From contig CACZNH010000008.1 in the NCBI GenBank assembly GCA_902782465.1, positions 1-64,000 on the forward strand: a stretch of 64,000 nucleotides of DNA. Direction: 5' to 3'. How positions within the stretch are numbered: position 1 is the first letter of the stretch; every line of letters starts with the position of its first letter. The stretch is from an uncultured Bacteroidales bacterium. GTDB taxonomy: Bacteria > Bacteroidota > Bacteroidia > Bacteroidales > Muribaculaceae. Both the position numbers and the translations under genes were made by a program. Below, piece after piece: positions 17,495-27,200 of the stretch. The notes below the pieces were generated by a model, which worked only from the letters and a program-made list of their open reading frames with translations, did not search any database and was not told where the DNA came from.

Positions 17495-17558
17495 GTTTTG
17501 GGACTAGAATCCAAAAAGTGTAGAAAATTTAAATTTTTTTGGATTATAATCCCAAAAC
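17495..17558. repeat. Paired operator-like palindromes upstream of AAA+ gene
   Basis: Two 23-base arms (17495-17517 and 17536-17558) form an inverted repeat with 21 of 23 matching positions. Each arm is also close to a palindrome by itself, around GGGACTAGAATCC and GGATTATAATCC. The first arm overlaps the promoter spacer and -33 region, as an operator would. Confidence 0.75.
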
Positions 17559-17572
17559 ATCAAGAAAGCTCT

Positions 17573-17602
17573 TTATTTCTCGTGGAGCCAGAGGGAGGCG
17601 AC
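17573..17602. repeat. 30-bp direct repeat, copy B (3' end of permease gene)
   Basis: Begins exactly with the permease stop codon (TTA on the plus strand) and covers its last nine codons. Identical to 16203-16232. Confidence 0.95.
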
Positions 17603-18769
17603 TTTGCGGCGGATGGCATGGATGTTGCCAGCAGTGATGGCGCCCATGATGAGCAGGCCGACGAGGATGGCGACTCCGACGCCTGAGCCGCTGACACCGA
17701 AGGCGTGTATCATATCCATATAAGCCAGGCGGCCCAGCAGCATCAGGATAATAGCTAGCACGAGCACCACGGCGTTAAGGCCGATGACGAGCAGGATGTA
17801 GTGCTTGGACACCTGGCTGGGTGAGAAGCCCAGCAGCAGCAGGTCCTGCAGTTTGCGGGTGTTCTTTTGCAGCAGCAGGTAGATGCTGAGCATGAGCACA
17901 AAGAAGGACAGCAGACTGATGATGATGCCCACGGCGATGACGATGCTGCTGATGACGGTGAGGAAGTAATTGGCCTTGCTCGACGACATCTTGTCGCCCG
18001 CCACCTCGTAGTGGTGGTCATCCATGTATTGCTCGATTTTCACGTCGCCCGGGGTGCTGACCTCGAGGATGAGGCGCTGCGGGTGCTGCTCCTCTCCTGA
18101 GCCGAAATATTGGTTGGCCCACTCCATGAAGTCCTGCGGCACGATGACGGTGTTGAGGCGGTTGGAGAATCCAACGATGCGTCCTGGCATGTCCATGCGC
18201 CTGCCGTTGCCGCTCAAGGTGAATTCCAGCGGCAGCATCTCGGCCTGGCCCTCGCTGATGCGGGGCATCCCCTTGGTAGCGGCAAAGCCGAAGTTATAGA
18301 GCGACAGATAGTCGCGCGAGATGACCACGGGCACCTCGGGCTTGTCGGGAGAGTATCCCCATTGTGCTGGGTCAATGTCGATGAACTCGTCGGGGATGGC
18401 CTCGAAGAAGAACTGCGTGTGCATGGCTTGACCGCTGCCCACGCCCAGCCTGGCGTCGATGGCGAAGTCACTGTTGATGAATCGGCCCACCTGACGGCAC
18501 CACGGCTGACTGACGATATCGTTGATGTCCTCGTCGCTAAACTCGCCGTTGCTGCCCATCATCGCCCCGGCGCCGGTGACGGCACGGGTGATGATAAGGT
18601 AATCCTTGCTGATGAAGCTCTCCTCGTCGTTGAAGACGGGGCGCACGTCGCGGTAGAACTGCACGGCAAGCAGGACGATGGTCAACCCGATGAGGTTGGC
18701 GATGGCAAAGCCGATGAGTTGGCCCTTGCTGATGTGCTGCCGCAGCAGTTTCCAGATGATATTGTTCAT
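17573..18769 (-). CDS. FtsX-like ABC transporter permease
   Basis: 398-residue inner-membrane permease of the FtsX/MacB/LolC type. One N-terminal transmembrane helix (about 18-38), a large periplasmic domain (about 40-270), then three transmembrane helices (about 272-300, 322-346, 362-383). The pair with the ABC ATPase immediately upstream suggests a mechanotransmission or lipoprotein/peptide-handling transporter; no substrate can be assigned. The last nine codons and stop are duplicated beyond the adjacent AAA+ cassette, so the reading frame was preserved when the cassette came in. Confidence 0.85.
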   Translation of the reverse strand: MNNIIWKLLRQHISKGQLIGFAIANLIGLTIVLLAVQFYRDVRPVFNDEESFISKDYLIITRAVTGAGAMMGSNGEFSDEDINDIVSQPWCRQVGRFINSDFAIDARLGVGSGQAMHTQFFFEAIPDEFIDIDPAQWGYSPDKPEVPVVISRDYLSLYNFGFAATKGMPRISEGQAEMLPLEFTLSGNGRRMDMPGRIVGFSNRLNTVIVPQDFMEWANQYFGSGEEQHPQRLILEVSTPGDVKIEQYMDDHHYEVAGDKMSSSKANYFLTVISSIVIAVGIIISLLSFFVLMLSIYLLLQKNTRKLQDLLLLGFSPSQVSKHYILLVIGLNAVVLVLAIILMLLGRLAYMDMIHAFGVSGSGVGVAILVGLLIMGAITAGNIHAIRRKVASLWLHEK

Positions 18770-18819
18770 TTTAGTTTTCAGTTCTCAGTTTTCAGTTGTT
18801 AGTTTTCAGTTCTTGGTTT
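18770..18819 (-). repeat. Short degenerate repeats between ABC genes
   Basis: Seven- to eight-base units close to AGTTTTC fill the 50-base gap between the ATPase and permease genes. Same class as the other spacers. Confidence 0.5.
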
Positions 18820-19464
18820 TTACAGGTTGAAGATGGTGTCCACTTCCATTTGGAGGTGGTTGCCCACCGAGGTGGCAATGACACCGGCACCCTGCCTGGT
18901 GGCCTCTTGGGTAATCAGGTCGGCGACAATGCGGTTGTTCTCGTCGTCGAGGTGGCTCACAGGTTCGTCAAGCATGATGAAGTCGCATGGTTGACACAGG
19001 GTGCGGATGATGGCCACACGCTGCTGCTGGCCGATGGAGAGCTTGCTTGCGAGGCTGTCCATCTTGTCGGCAATGCCCATGGCCTCGAACAGGCGGCGGA
19101 TGTCGTCGCGGCTCTTGAATCCAGTGAGGCTGTTTTTCAGCTCCACGTTCTCCATTGCGGTGAGTTCGCCGAACAGGCGCATGTCCTGTGGCAGGTAAGC
19201 GATGTGGCGCTGGCGAATGTCGCACCACTGCTGGATGGAGAGCGAGCGGATGTCCTGCCCGTCAAAGGCGATGACGCCGCTGTAGTCCTGACGGTAGCCG
19301 TAGATGTAGCTGCAAAGCGACGACTTGCCGGTACCGCTCTCGGCGCTAATGAGGTAATGCTTGCCGCGCTCCAGGGTGATGTCCTGATGCCAGACGTCAC
19401 TGCTGATGCCGTTTTGTCCGGCAAACACGCGTGGCAGGGTGTTATTTAATGCTATCTTTTCCAA
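18820..19464 (-). CDS. ABC transporter ATP-binding protein (LolD/FtsE-like, divergent)
   Basis: 214-residue nucleotide-binding subunit, partner of the permease 50 bases downstream. Walker A A-E-S-G-T-G-K-S-S near residues 42-50; Q-loop Y-L-P-Q-D; signature L-S-I-G-Q-Q-Q-R in place of LSGGQ; Walker B F-I-M-L-D-E-P; D-loop S-H-L-D-D. The H-loop position reads A-T-S-V-G-N-H, without the usual Thr-His-Asp, so the switch histidine seems lost or shifted. It may hydrolyse ATP slowly or depend on the partner. Confidence 0.88.
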   Translation of the reverse strand: MEKIALNNTLPRVFAGQNGISSDVWHQDITLERGKHYLISAESGTGKSSLCSYIYGYRQDYSGVIAFDGQDIRSLSIQQWCDIRQRHIAYLPQDMRLFGELTAMENVELKNSLTGFKSRDDIRRLFEAMGIADKMDSLASKLSIGQQQRVAIIRTLCQPCDFIMLDEPVSHLDDENNRIVADLITQEATRQGAGVIATSVGNHLQMEVDTIFNL

Positions 19465-19543
19465 ATTGAGTTGTAAGTTTTAAGTTGTAAGTTTTAAGTA
19501 AGAATACTGTCGCCTTCTCTCCTCTCTCCTCTCTCCTCTCTCG
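19465..19543 (-). repeat. Low-complexity gap (AAGTTTTAAGT and CTCTCCT units)
   Basis: Contains AGTTGTAAGTTTTA units followed by about four CTCTCCTCTCTC-type units on the plus strand. Too short and too uneven for a CRISPR; no promoter seen. Confidence 0.5.
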
Positions 19544-20503
19544 TCAGTTTTCTCTCCTCACACCTTTCAGCGGCGTTGCCGTTTTCTCGCAGTGGGTGCT
19601 GCCGCGGTAAGGCTCGACGTGGATGTTGGTCATCACCTCACCCAGGGCATCGCTTAGTTTCCGCTCGATTTCGCGGGTGATGTCGTGCGAACGGCTGACG
19701 CTCATGTCGCCCTCGACCTTGATGTGCATGTCCACCACGCGCAGGTTGCCGTTGCGGCGGGTGCGCAGGTTGTGGAAGGCCTTCACGCCATCGGTGTGAG
19801 TGACAATATCGGTAATTTTGTTCTCTTCTTCATTGGGCAATGACACCTCAAGCAACTCTTCGACGGCGGGTTTCCCAAGTCGGTAGGCCATCACGAGGAT
19901 GAGCACACTCACGGCAATGGCTGCCAGCGGGTCGAGCACACGCCAACGCTCTCCCAGGAACATCGCTCCAGCCACGCCAAGCAGTGTGGCGACGGTCGAT
20001 AGAGCATCGGCGCGGTGGTGCCAAGCATAGGCCTTGAGGGCGGTGCTACCTGTCCTTTTGCCCACATGCTGCGTGTAGTGGTACAATCCTTCTTTGACGG
20101 CGATGGCGATGATGGCGACAACGAGTGCGATGTTGTGGGGACGCTCGAGGGTGGCACCGTTCAGTGCTGCCCACACGTCCTTAACGCCATCCATCATCAG
20201 TCCAATGGCGACCACCACCAGGATGATGCTGATGAGGAAAGCCGCCAGGGTCTCATACTTGCCCCTGCCGTAGCGGTACCGTTCGTCGGTACCCTTGCCC
20301 GATAGTTTGACCATAGCATAAACGAGGGCATCGGTCACCGTGTCGCTGATGCTATGGATGCCGTCGGCAAGGATGGCGCTGGAACGCCCAAAGAAACCGG
20401 CTGCAATCTTCATCGCCGATAAAGTGATGTCGCACGCCAGCCCGGTCAAGGTGCAGCGCTTCTCCTGACGGTTTTTGTTAATATGTCCTGAATGCTGATT
20501 CAT
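19544..20503 (-). CDS. Cation diffusion facilitator (CDF) transporter
   Basis: 319-residue membrane antiporter exporting Zn2+, Fe2+ or similar divalent ions. Six transmembrane helices in the first 220 residues; metal sites A-D-G-I-H-S-I-S-D in helix 2 and H-H-R-A-D-A-L-S in helix 5; then a cytoplasmic ZT-dimer domain with M-H-I-K-V-E and a histidine-bearing tail. The start at 20503 is preferred over an in-frame ATG at 20530, because the latter lies inside the -7 promoter element. The His/Asp set in helix 5 (HxxxD) is the Zn/Cd type rather than the Mn DxxxD type. Confidence 0.93.
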   Translation of the reverse strand: MNQHSGHINKNRQEKRCTLTGLACDITLSAMKIAAGFFGRSSAILADGIHSISDTVTDALVYAMVKLSGKGTDERYRYGRGKYETLAAFLISIILVVVAIGLMMDGVKDVWAALNGATLERPHNIALVVAIIAIAVKEGLYHYTQHVGKRTGSTALKAYAWHHRADALSTVATLLGVAGAMFLGERWRVLDPLAAIAVSVLILVMAYRLGKPAVEELLEVSLPNEEENKITDIVTHTDGVKAFHNLRTRRNGNLRVVDMHIKVEGDMSVSRSHDITREIERKLSDALGEVMTNIHVEPYRGSTHCEKTATPLKGVRREN

Positions 20504-20527
20504 AAGGTAGTGGTCGAAAAACCGCCG

Positions 20528-20535
20528 CAAAATTA
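20528..20535 (-). promoter_or_regulatory. -7 element of the CDF promoter
   Basis: TAATTTTG on the minus strand, 24 bases before the ATG at 20503. A TTTTG further upstream is at 23 bases, slightly long for a -33 element. Confidence 0.55.
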
Positions 20536-20678
20536 ATCATTATACTGCATTGGTGTGGCAAAATGCTGGTTTTTTTTGAAAATGCTATCATAGGTAAGGC
20601 AGATATGCCTAAAAAGATGGCGTTTTGCTTAATAATTTCATGGTTTTATGCTTTTTTTATATAAAAAACATTGAATAA

Positions 20679-20710
20679 TTTGGAATCATTGTTTTGTTCT
20701 ATTAAATTTG
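20679..20710 (+). promoter_or_regulatory. Promoter of first C10 peptidase
   Basis: TTTG (20679-20682), 20 bases, TAAATTTG (20703-20710). The leader then starts GCGGGGTCTTAAAAACGAG, nearly the same as at the second C10 gene. Confidence 0.8.
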
Positions 20711-20781
20711 CGGGGTCTTAAAAACGAGTACATTTTTTATCTTTAATCACCTATACATTAAACTAAAAAACCAAAACATTT

Positions 20782-23700
20782 ATGAAAAAAGTCCTATTAC
20801 TTTTAGCAGTCGCTCTTGCGACGCTATCAGCGTCGGCAGCCGATGTGTCCATATCGCAGGCACAGGCCGCTGCCAAAGCGTTTCTGACGCAACAAGTAAA
20901 AGCTGGTAATCTTAAAGCTTCTGCAGCTACCAACCTCCAGCTTGTCAAGGCTGAAAAATCTGTAGCCAAGCCCACAGCTGTGGACTACTACATCTTCAAC
21001 TCGGCAAAATCCTATGTGGTAGTTGCCGGTGATGACTTGGCACCCCAGATTCTGATGTACGGTGAGGAGGGTTCTCTCGACATGGACAACATTCCTCCCG
21101 CCATGCAGTGGCTGCTCAACAAGTACAAATTTCAGATTGACGGCCTCAAGGCTGGTACCCGCGCGCCGGTGAAACTCCCCAAGTTTGCCACTACCCCCGT
21201 TGCACCGCTGGTAACCGCTAACTGGGACCAGAGTTCGCCTTACAACAACCAATGCCCTACCAGCGGTAGCAGTCGCGCTGTCACCGGTTGCCCTGCCACT
21301 TCGCTGAGTATGTGCTACTACAAGTGGAAATGGCCTGAGACCTACCCTGCATGTGCAGCCATCAATGGTTCGACTACTGGCGGTTACTCGGCTTCGGCTC
21401 TTGCCGCACGCGAGGCTGACTGGGACAACATCATCGACGAGTATACCGGCCCCACTAATACTTCCTCCACAAGCGCTCAGAAGACCGCTGTGGCATGGCT
21501 GATGCGTTATGCGGGTCAGTCTATTCCCGACTATTATTACACCAGCAGTGCCAGCGGTGCCGATGACCCCGAAATCTACCAGGGTGTCCTCAACATGGGT
21601 TATACCGACGCCCAGTACCTCCTGCTCACCGAGCTTCAGCAATCGGGTTGGAGCTACACCAACGGTCCCCAGCAGTACACCGATGCCCAGTGGAACGAAT
21701 ATATGCTGAACGAGCTGCATAATGGCCGTCCCATCGAGTATCTGGCCTATGACTGCAGCAGCTATCAGCCTGCAGGTCACGCTTTCAATGTGTTTGGTGT
21801 AAATTCCAATGGCCAGTACTACGTGAACTGGGGTTGGAGCGGCGACAGCAACGGCTATTGCACGCTGCACAACTTCACCACTGCTACGGGCGCTACCGGT
21901 CAGTCAGGCTCCTATGTCTTCAACTATGGCGAGGCTATGATTATCGGTATCGAGCCTCCCGCAGGAGCTCTTAACACTCCCAGGATTACGGTTGATCCCA
22001 CAACGCTCACGATGAACACAACCGTGGGCACTCCCGTCACCGCTACCTTCACTGTTACTGGTGCCAACCTTACCGGCAACGTGACGCTGACCCGCAGCGG
22101 CGACAACGTGTTCTCATTGAACAAAACCAGTATCACCGCATCTCAGGCCGAAAATGGCGTGACGGTTACCGTAACCTATAATCCTACTGCAGTAGGCACT
22201 CATGAGGCTACTGTCACCCTGGCAAGCACTGATGCCGAATCAGTGACCGTGAAACTCAACGGTACCGCCGATCCCACTCCGCTGGAGACCTATGCCCCCG
22301 TGATGCTCGACGCTACCAATATTACCTCCACTTCGTTCACCGCTACCTGGACCGATGCTACTCCTGCCGCTAACGTGGCCAGCTATACCCTGTATGTACA
22401 GTCCCAACCCGTACAACCTGCAGTTGCTCTACTCGATTCTGTTGACTGGTCGGCAAACAACAATTTGCCCACCGGTTGGACTGCCTCTGGCCTGACCTAT
22501 TGGAGCTCCAGCAGCGCATGCTATCTGAAATCAAATGGTTATGTAAAGACTAAGACCTACGACCTCACTGGTTACAGCAAGATGAGCGTGATGGTTTACT
22601 CGCAGCCCTATCAGAGTTCCAACACCATTACCGTGACTACCAGTGTTGACAGCAAGACAGTCACTGTTCCTGCCAACAGCTCGTTCCAATGGTACACCAT
22701 CGTTGTGGATTGCGCCAGCAGCGACTATGTGAACCTCACCACCGACGGTATGCCTGACCTGAAGTACATGAAGGTTTATGCCGGTGACGTCACCGCTACT
22801 AACAAAAAGGCTTCCGAGACCGGCGATGCCACTTACCGTATTGTCACCGGTATCACCGACAAGAACTATACCGTTACCGGCCTTACCGAGGGTGGAACGT
22901 TCTACTTCTATGTTGTGGCCAATTATGTCAATAGCACTATCGGCACCAGCAACGTTAATGAAGTGACCCTGCTGGAGGATATGATGGGTAAGGAGACTCC
23001 TATCATGCTTCCCGCTATTGAGGAGTACATCAACCTGACTGAGTTCCGCGCCGACTGGACGCACGGCACTCCTGCCGAGAATGTGGCCAGCTACACTCTG
23101 GAAGTAACTCCCAAGCCCACCACTCCCGTTGTTCCCGATCCCGTCCTGCTCGAGGATGCCGACTTTACAAGCTTGTCGGCTGTAACCAACTCTTCTAACC
23201 AGCTGACCAACGTTGCCAGCACGGCCACTCAGTATCTGCCCACGGGATGGACAGCACAGAACGGTCTGTGGATTAACCAGGGTTATATTATCTCGGGTTA
23301 CTTGAGCAGCACTACCTGTGGTATCACCTCGCCCACTTATGACTTTACCGGTTATGATAAGGTGACGGTAGAGATGAGCGCTTATTCCTACTATGCAAGC
23401 TACTATGGCTCTGCAACCATCCGCATCAGGACCAGCGCCGGTTCGCAGGAGATTGTTCTGAATGACGAAGACTTCGCCACCTACAGGGTTGTGCTTGATG
23501 TTGCCCAGAGCGACCAGGTGGTATTTGAGGGTGTTGAGAACATGTTCGCCATCGAGGACATCAAGATCTATGCCGGCGACTACTATGCTGTAAATACCTT
23601 GTTGCTGGCTCAGGAGACCGGTGACGAGAACAGCCGCTTGATTACTGGCATCACCGACAAGTTCTACACTGTTAAGAACCTCACCGCCGAGGGCACCTTC

Positions 23701-24027
23701 CTGTATCGTGTTAAGGCCGTTTACACCGATGGCACCGAGAGCGGTTGGAGTAACGTCGAGGAGGTAACCCTGTTCCAGAATGGCCACGGCTTCGAACCGG
23801 GTGACGTGAACCACGACGGCAAGATTGACATCGTCGATGTAACCGCCCTGATTGATATGGTGCTGAATGGTAATACAGACGCATGTTCCATCTGCGCCGA
23901 TGTGAATCAGGATGGAATAGTTGACGTTGGTGATGTAACGTCCATGATTGATCTGGTTCTGAATGGAAACAATGCATCACTCATGATGCCTCGTCAATCA
24001 GCCAAGTTGCGCCTGTTGGCGATGTAA
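20782..24027 (+). CDS. C10-family cysteine peptidase with ASH-like/FN3 repeats and dockerin tail
   Basis: Secreted streptopain-like proteinase of 1081 residues. Signal peptide 1-20; Spi-like propeptide about 22-125; C10 catalytic domain about 135-390 with Cys170 in T-G-C-P-A-T-S and His333 in G-H-A-F-N-V-F-G, followed by V-N-W-G-W-S-G. Then an ASH-like beta domain (about 400-500), two units combining an FN3 half with a jelly-roll insert (about 510-735 and 745-985), and a dockerin-like tail with G-D-V-N-H-D-G-K-I-D and A-D-V-N-Q-D-G-I-V-D. It probably acts at the cell surface or in the medium. It is paralogous to the next gene, including control regions. Confidence 0.92.
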   Translation: MKKVLLLLAVALATLSASAADVSISQAQAAAKAFLTQQVKAGNLKASAATNLQLVKAEKSVAKPTAVDYYIFNSAKSYVVVAGDDLAPQILMYGEEGSLDMDNIPPAMQWLLNKYKFQIDGLKAGTRAPVKLPKFATTPVAPLVTANWDQSSPYNNQCPTSGSSRAVTGCPATSLSMCYYKWKWPETYPACAAINGSTTGGYSASALAAREADWDNIIDEYTGPTNTSSTSAQKTAVAWLMRYAGQSIPDYYYTSSASGADDPEIYQGVLNMGYTDAQYLLLTELQQSGWSYTNGPQQYTDAQWNEYMLNELHNGRPIEYLAYDCSSYQPAGHAFNVFGVNSNGQYYVNWGWSGDSNGYCTLHNFTTATGATGQSGSYVFNYGEAMIIGIEPPAGALNTPRITVDPTTLTMNTTVGTPVTATFTVTGANLTGNVTLTRSGDNVFSLNKTSITASQAENGVTVTVTYNPTAVGTHEATVTLASTDAESVTVKLNGTADPTPLETYAPVMLDATNITSTSFTATWTDATPAANVASYTLYVQSQPVQPAVALLDSVDWSANNNLPTGWTASGLTYWSSSSACYLKSNGYVKTKTYDLTGYSKMSVMVYSQPYQSSNTITVTTSVDSKTVTVPANSSFQWYTIVVDCASSDYVNLTTDGMPDLKYMKVYAGDVTATNKKASETGDATYRIVTGITDKNYTVTGLTEGGTFYFYVVANYVNSTIGTSNVNEVTLLEDMMGKETPIMLPAIEEYINLTEFRADWTHGTPAENVASYTLEVTPKPTTPVVPDPVLLEDADFTSLSAVTNSSNQLTNVASTATQYLPTGWTAQNGLWINQGYIISGYLSSTTCGITSPTYDFTGYDKVTVEMSAYSYYASYYGSATIRIRTSAGSQEIVLNDEDFATYRVVLDVAQSDQVVFEGVENMFAIEDIKIYAGDYYAVNTLLLAQETGDENSRLITGITDKFYTVKNLTAEGTFLYRVKAVYTDGTESGWSNVEEVTLFQNGHGFEPGDVNHDGKIDIVDVTALIDMVLNGNTDACSICADVNQDGIVDVGDVTSMIDLVLNGNNASLMMPRQSAKLRLLAM

Positions 24028-24068
24028 ATGCTTGTCAAGGTAAAGTGACCTGATTATATTGAAACAGT

Positions 24069-24099
24069 TGCGGGGTGTCCCAGCCAGGGGCGCCCCGCA
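24069..24099 (+). terminator. Terminator after first C10 peptidase gene
   Basis: GC-rich hairpin TGCGGGGTGTCCC...CGCCCCGCA with G-U pairs, about 40 bases after the stop. The same hairpin with small changes ends the second C10 gene. Confidence 0.75.
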
Positions 24100-24207
24100 T
24101 TGTGCCATGGTCAGTAATGATGGAGAACGAGCAGGTTTTCCAGTTGCTTGGTTTTACTTGATAAATTGTTGGTTTAGATGATTTTTTATGATAATTTCAT
24201 AAAATAA

Positions 24208-24239
24208 TTTGGATGGTTTATATTGTTCTATTATCTTTG
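24208..24239 (+). promoter_or_regulatory. Promoter of second C10 peptidase
   Basis: TTTG (24208-24211), 20 bases, TATCTTTG (24232-24239), followed by GCGCGGTCTTAAAAACGAG. Spacing and leader match the first C10 gene. Confidence 0.8.
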
Positions 24240-24286
24240 CGCGGTCTTAAAAACGAGCACTATATCTTTATCATTAATATAATAAT

Positions 24287-27200
24287 ATGAAGAAATTATT
24301 GTTTCTATTGACTGCCGCTATCGCGGCTATGTCGTTGTGTGCTGCCCCTGTTGACCAGGCAGCAGCAGCCAAGGTGGCCAAAAAGTATTTGGCCGAAACG
24401 ATGTATGCAGGCAAGATAATGGCTCCTGCAGCCCTGAATCCCATCTTGCTGAAAGCCGAGGCTGGAGATTCCAAGCTCAACAATCCGGTGTATTACATCT
24501 TCAACACCTCCTTCACCTTCCTTGTTGTGTCGGGTGATGACCGTGCCGAAGATATCCTTATGGTGGGTGACGAGCCCTTGAATATGGACCGCATTCCTGA
24601 CGGACTGCAGTATCTGCTGGACTGCTACAAGGAGCAGTTGACCTTCTTGATGGAACGTCCCAACCTGCAGGTTGAGAAACGTTCTCAGACTCCTATGCTG
24701 CGCGCCGTGACCTACGGACCGCTGCTGACGGCAAAGTGGGCCCAGGAGACTCCGTACAACAACCTGTGCAAATTCACCTACAACAACAGGACCTATACTT
24801 GCTTGACGGGTTGTCCTGCCACCTCGGCAGCCATGGTGATGTACTACTGGAAATACCCTGCAAGTGTTAGCGCTATTGCATCCTACACTTCAACGCTGGA
24901 TATCGGGTATAATCAAAGCGTGAACTTTACCTATCCTGGTCTGGATGCTACCACCTTTGACTGGGGTAACATGAAGGATACATACAGTAGCTATAATTCA
25001 GCCCAGGCTTCTGCCGTCGCTACCCTGATGCGCTACATTGGTCAGGCCGAGCAGATGATGTATGGTACATCTGCTGCTGGAGGTAGCGGTATCTACACGA
25101 ATGAGACCTATAAGGTCGTTAATATGTTTAAGAATTGGGGCTATCAGAACACCGTTGCAGTTAAGTACAAATCCAGTTATACCTCAACTAACTGGGCCAA
25201 CTTGATTATCGGTGAAATGGCAGCCGGCCGTCCCGTAATTTATAATGGTGTGGACAACAGCGGTGGAGGCCATGCCTTCAACGTTGACGGTTACCGCGAC
25301 AGCGACGGCAAGTACCACGTGAACTTCGGTTGGAGTGGTGACGGTAACAGCTGGTATGCTATGGATGCGTTCACTTATAGCGGTTACACCTTCAACCAGG
25401 GCCAGCAGGCTGTCATTGGTATCCAGTCTCCCGGTGGCACGGTAACTACTCCCGAGTTGACCGTTAACCCGACCTCGCTGGCATTTACCGGTGAAGTAGG
25501 TGAGACCTATACCAAGACCTTTACCGTAAGCGGTGAGAATCTGTATGGTGAAGTTACTATCAGCAAGAGCGGTAGCAGTTACTTCACTGTTTCTCCCACT
25601 ACCCTGACGGCCGCTCAGGCTAATGCTGGTGCCCAAATTACTGTAACTTATAAGCCCACTTCTACTGGTAACCAGACCGGTACGATTACCGTGAGCAGCA
25701 GCGGTGCCGATAACCAGACCATCTCATTGACCGGAACCTCGGCCAAGACTCCTACGCTCACCGTGGAGCCTGCCTCTTTGTCATTGAATACGACCGTTGG
25801 CACTGTAGCGACCGAGACCTTCGTTGTCTCGGGTACAAACCTCACCGACAATGTGTCGCTGAGGGTTGAGGGCGATGATAGCCCTGAGTTCTCCATCGAC
25901 AAGATATCTATCCTCAGGAGTGTGATTGGTAATGGCGTGACAGTGACTGTAAGCTATGATCCTTATGAAGCTGGAACGCATCATGCTTATGTATCTATCA
26001 CCAGCAGCGGTGCAGAAACCAAGACTGTTACTTTGACGGGTACTGCTCAAGAGCCTGATCGCCTAATCACTGTTGAACCGGCTTCCTTGTCGTTTGAGAC
26101 GGTAACGGGTCAAGCAGTTTCCCAGACTTTCTATTTGACGGGTACTAATTTGTCAGGAGACCTTACCCTGTCGCTGACTGACCCCAAGGGCTCTTATAGC
26201 CTCAGCACGACATCCGTTACTGCTGCCCGCGCAGCAAGAGGTATCAACATCACGGTGACCTTTAATCCCTCTACGACCGGCACTCACAATGCTACTGTCA
26301 ACATCAGTGGCGGTGGTGCACAAGCCAAGACTGTCACCCTGAGCGGTACTGCTGCAGGCCCCACGGTTACTGTTAATCCCACCTCCTTGACGTTTGCTGC
26401 CAATACTGGTGAAACTGTAACCCAGACGTTCACGGTTACCGGTGCAAACCTGACCGGCAACCTGTCTCTGGCACTGAATGATGCCAACGGCGTTTATAGC
26501 ATTAATCCCACCAGCATCACTGCTGCCAATGCCGCTAATGGTTTCCCCGTTACCGTGACCTATGCTCCCACCGCATTTGGCAACCACCAGGCTACCGTCA
26601 CCATCAATGGTGGTGGAGCAGCTTCTGTTAGCGTTAATCTGAATGGTACTGCCACTCTGGCCAAGTTCACTCCCGTCATGCTGGCAGCTGTTGAAGAATA
26701 CATCAACCTGACCCAGTTCCGTGCTGACTGGACCGATGCAACACCTGAGGCCAACGTGGCAAGTTACACCCTTGAGGTAACTCCCAAGCCCGAAGAGCCT
26801 GCCGAGCCCGTGCTGCTCCATTCGTTGAGTGGAAGCGCATATTCCGGCAATACCTACAATGATATTGTCCTGTCTGCCCCCTGGAGTGGTGTGAACGTGC
26901 GAGGCGGCAACAATATTATCTATATCAAAAACAATTATAACAATATCGCCCAGGGTTACATCAAGTACACGATTCCTGAGGGTTATAGCAACGCTACCTT
27001 CACGTTGATGATTACCTCGATGAATGATGCCACTGACGGTATTGGCGACGTGACTGTTTCCACTCCGCAGACTGCTGCTGTAAGCCACAACTTCGTTAAG
27101 AACGAGACGTTCTACTGGGTTGTTACCGCAAGCTCGGGTGAAGAGATTACCATCTACTCGACCGACGCGAAGTATTCTCCCAGCATGACTCTGCTTGCCG

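Larger units (their letters stand above)
16203..17602 (-). mobile_element. Candidate AAA+ (DUF4143) gene cassette flanked by 30-bp direct repeat
   Basis: An AT-rich block of about 1.34 kb carrying one ATPase gene and its promoter is bounded by two perfect 30-bp copies of the permease gene's 3' end. No transposase or integrase is present. The layout fits insertion at the 3' end of a gene with duplication of that end, as with att sites of site-specific integration or a long target duplication. Mobility is inference. Confidence 0.6.

Noticed and set aside
19500-19543. CTCTCCTCTCTC-type tandem sequence considered as CRISPR or VNTR
   Set aside because: Units are short, contiguous and without spacers; simple low-complexity DNA.
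22531-23814. Long minus-strand frame (427 codons) opposite the first C10 gene, and a similar one at 26153-27442 opposite the second
   Set aside because: Both mirror the repetitive FN3/ASH/dockerin coding sequence of the peptidases and have no promoter or recognisable domain.
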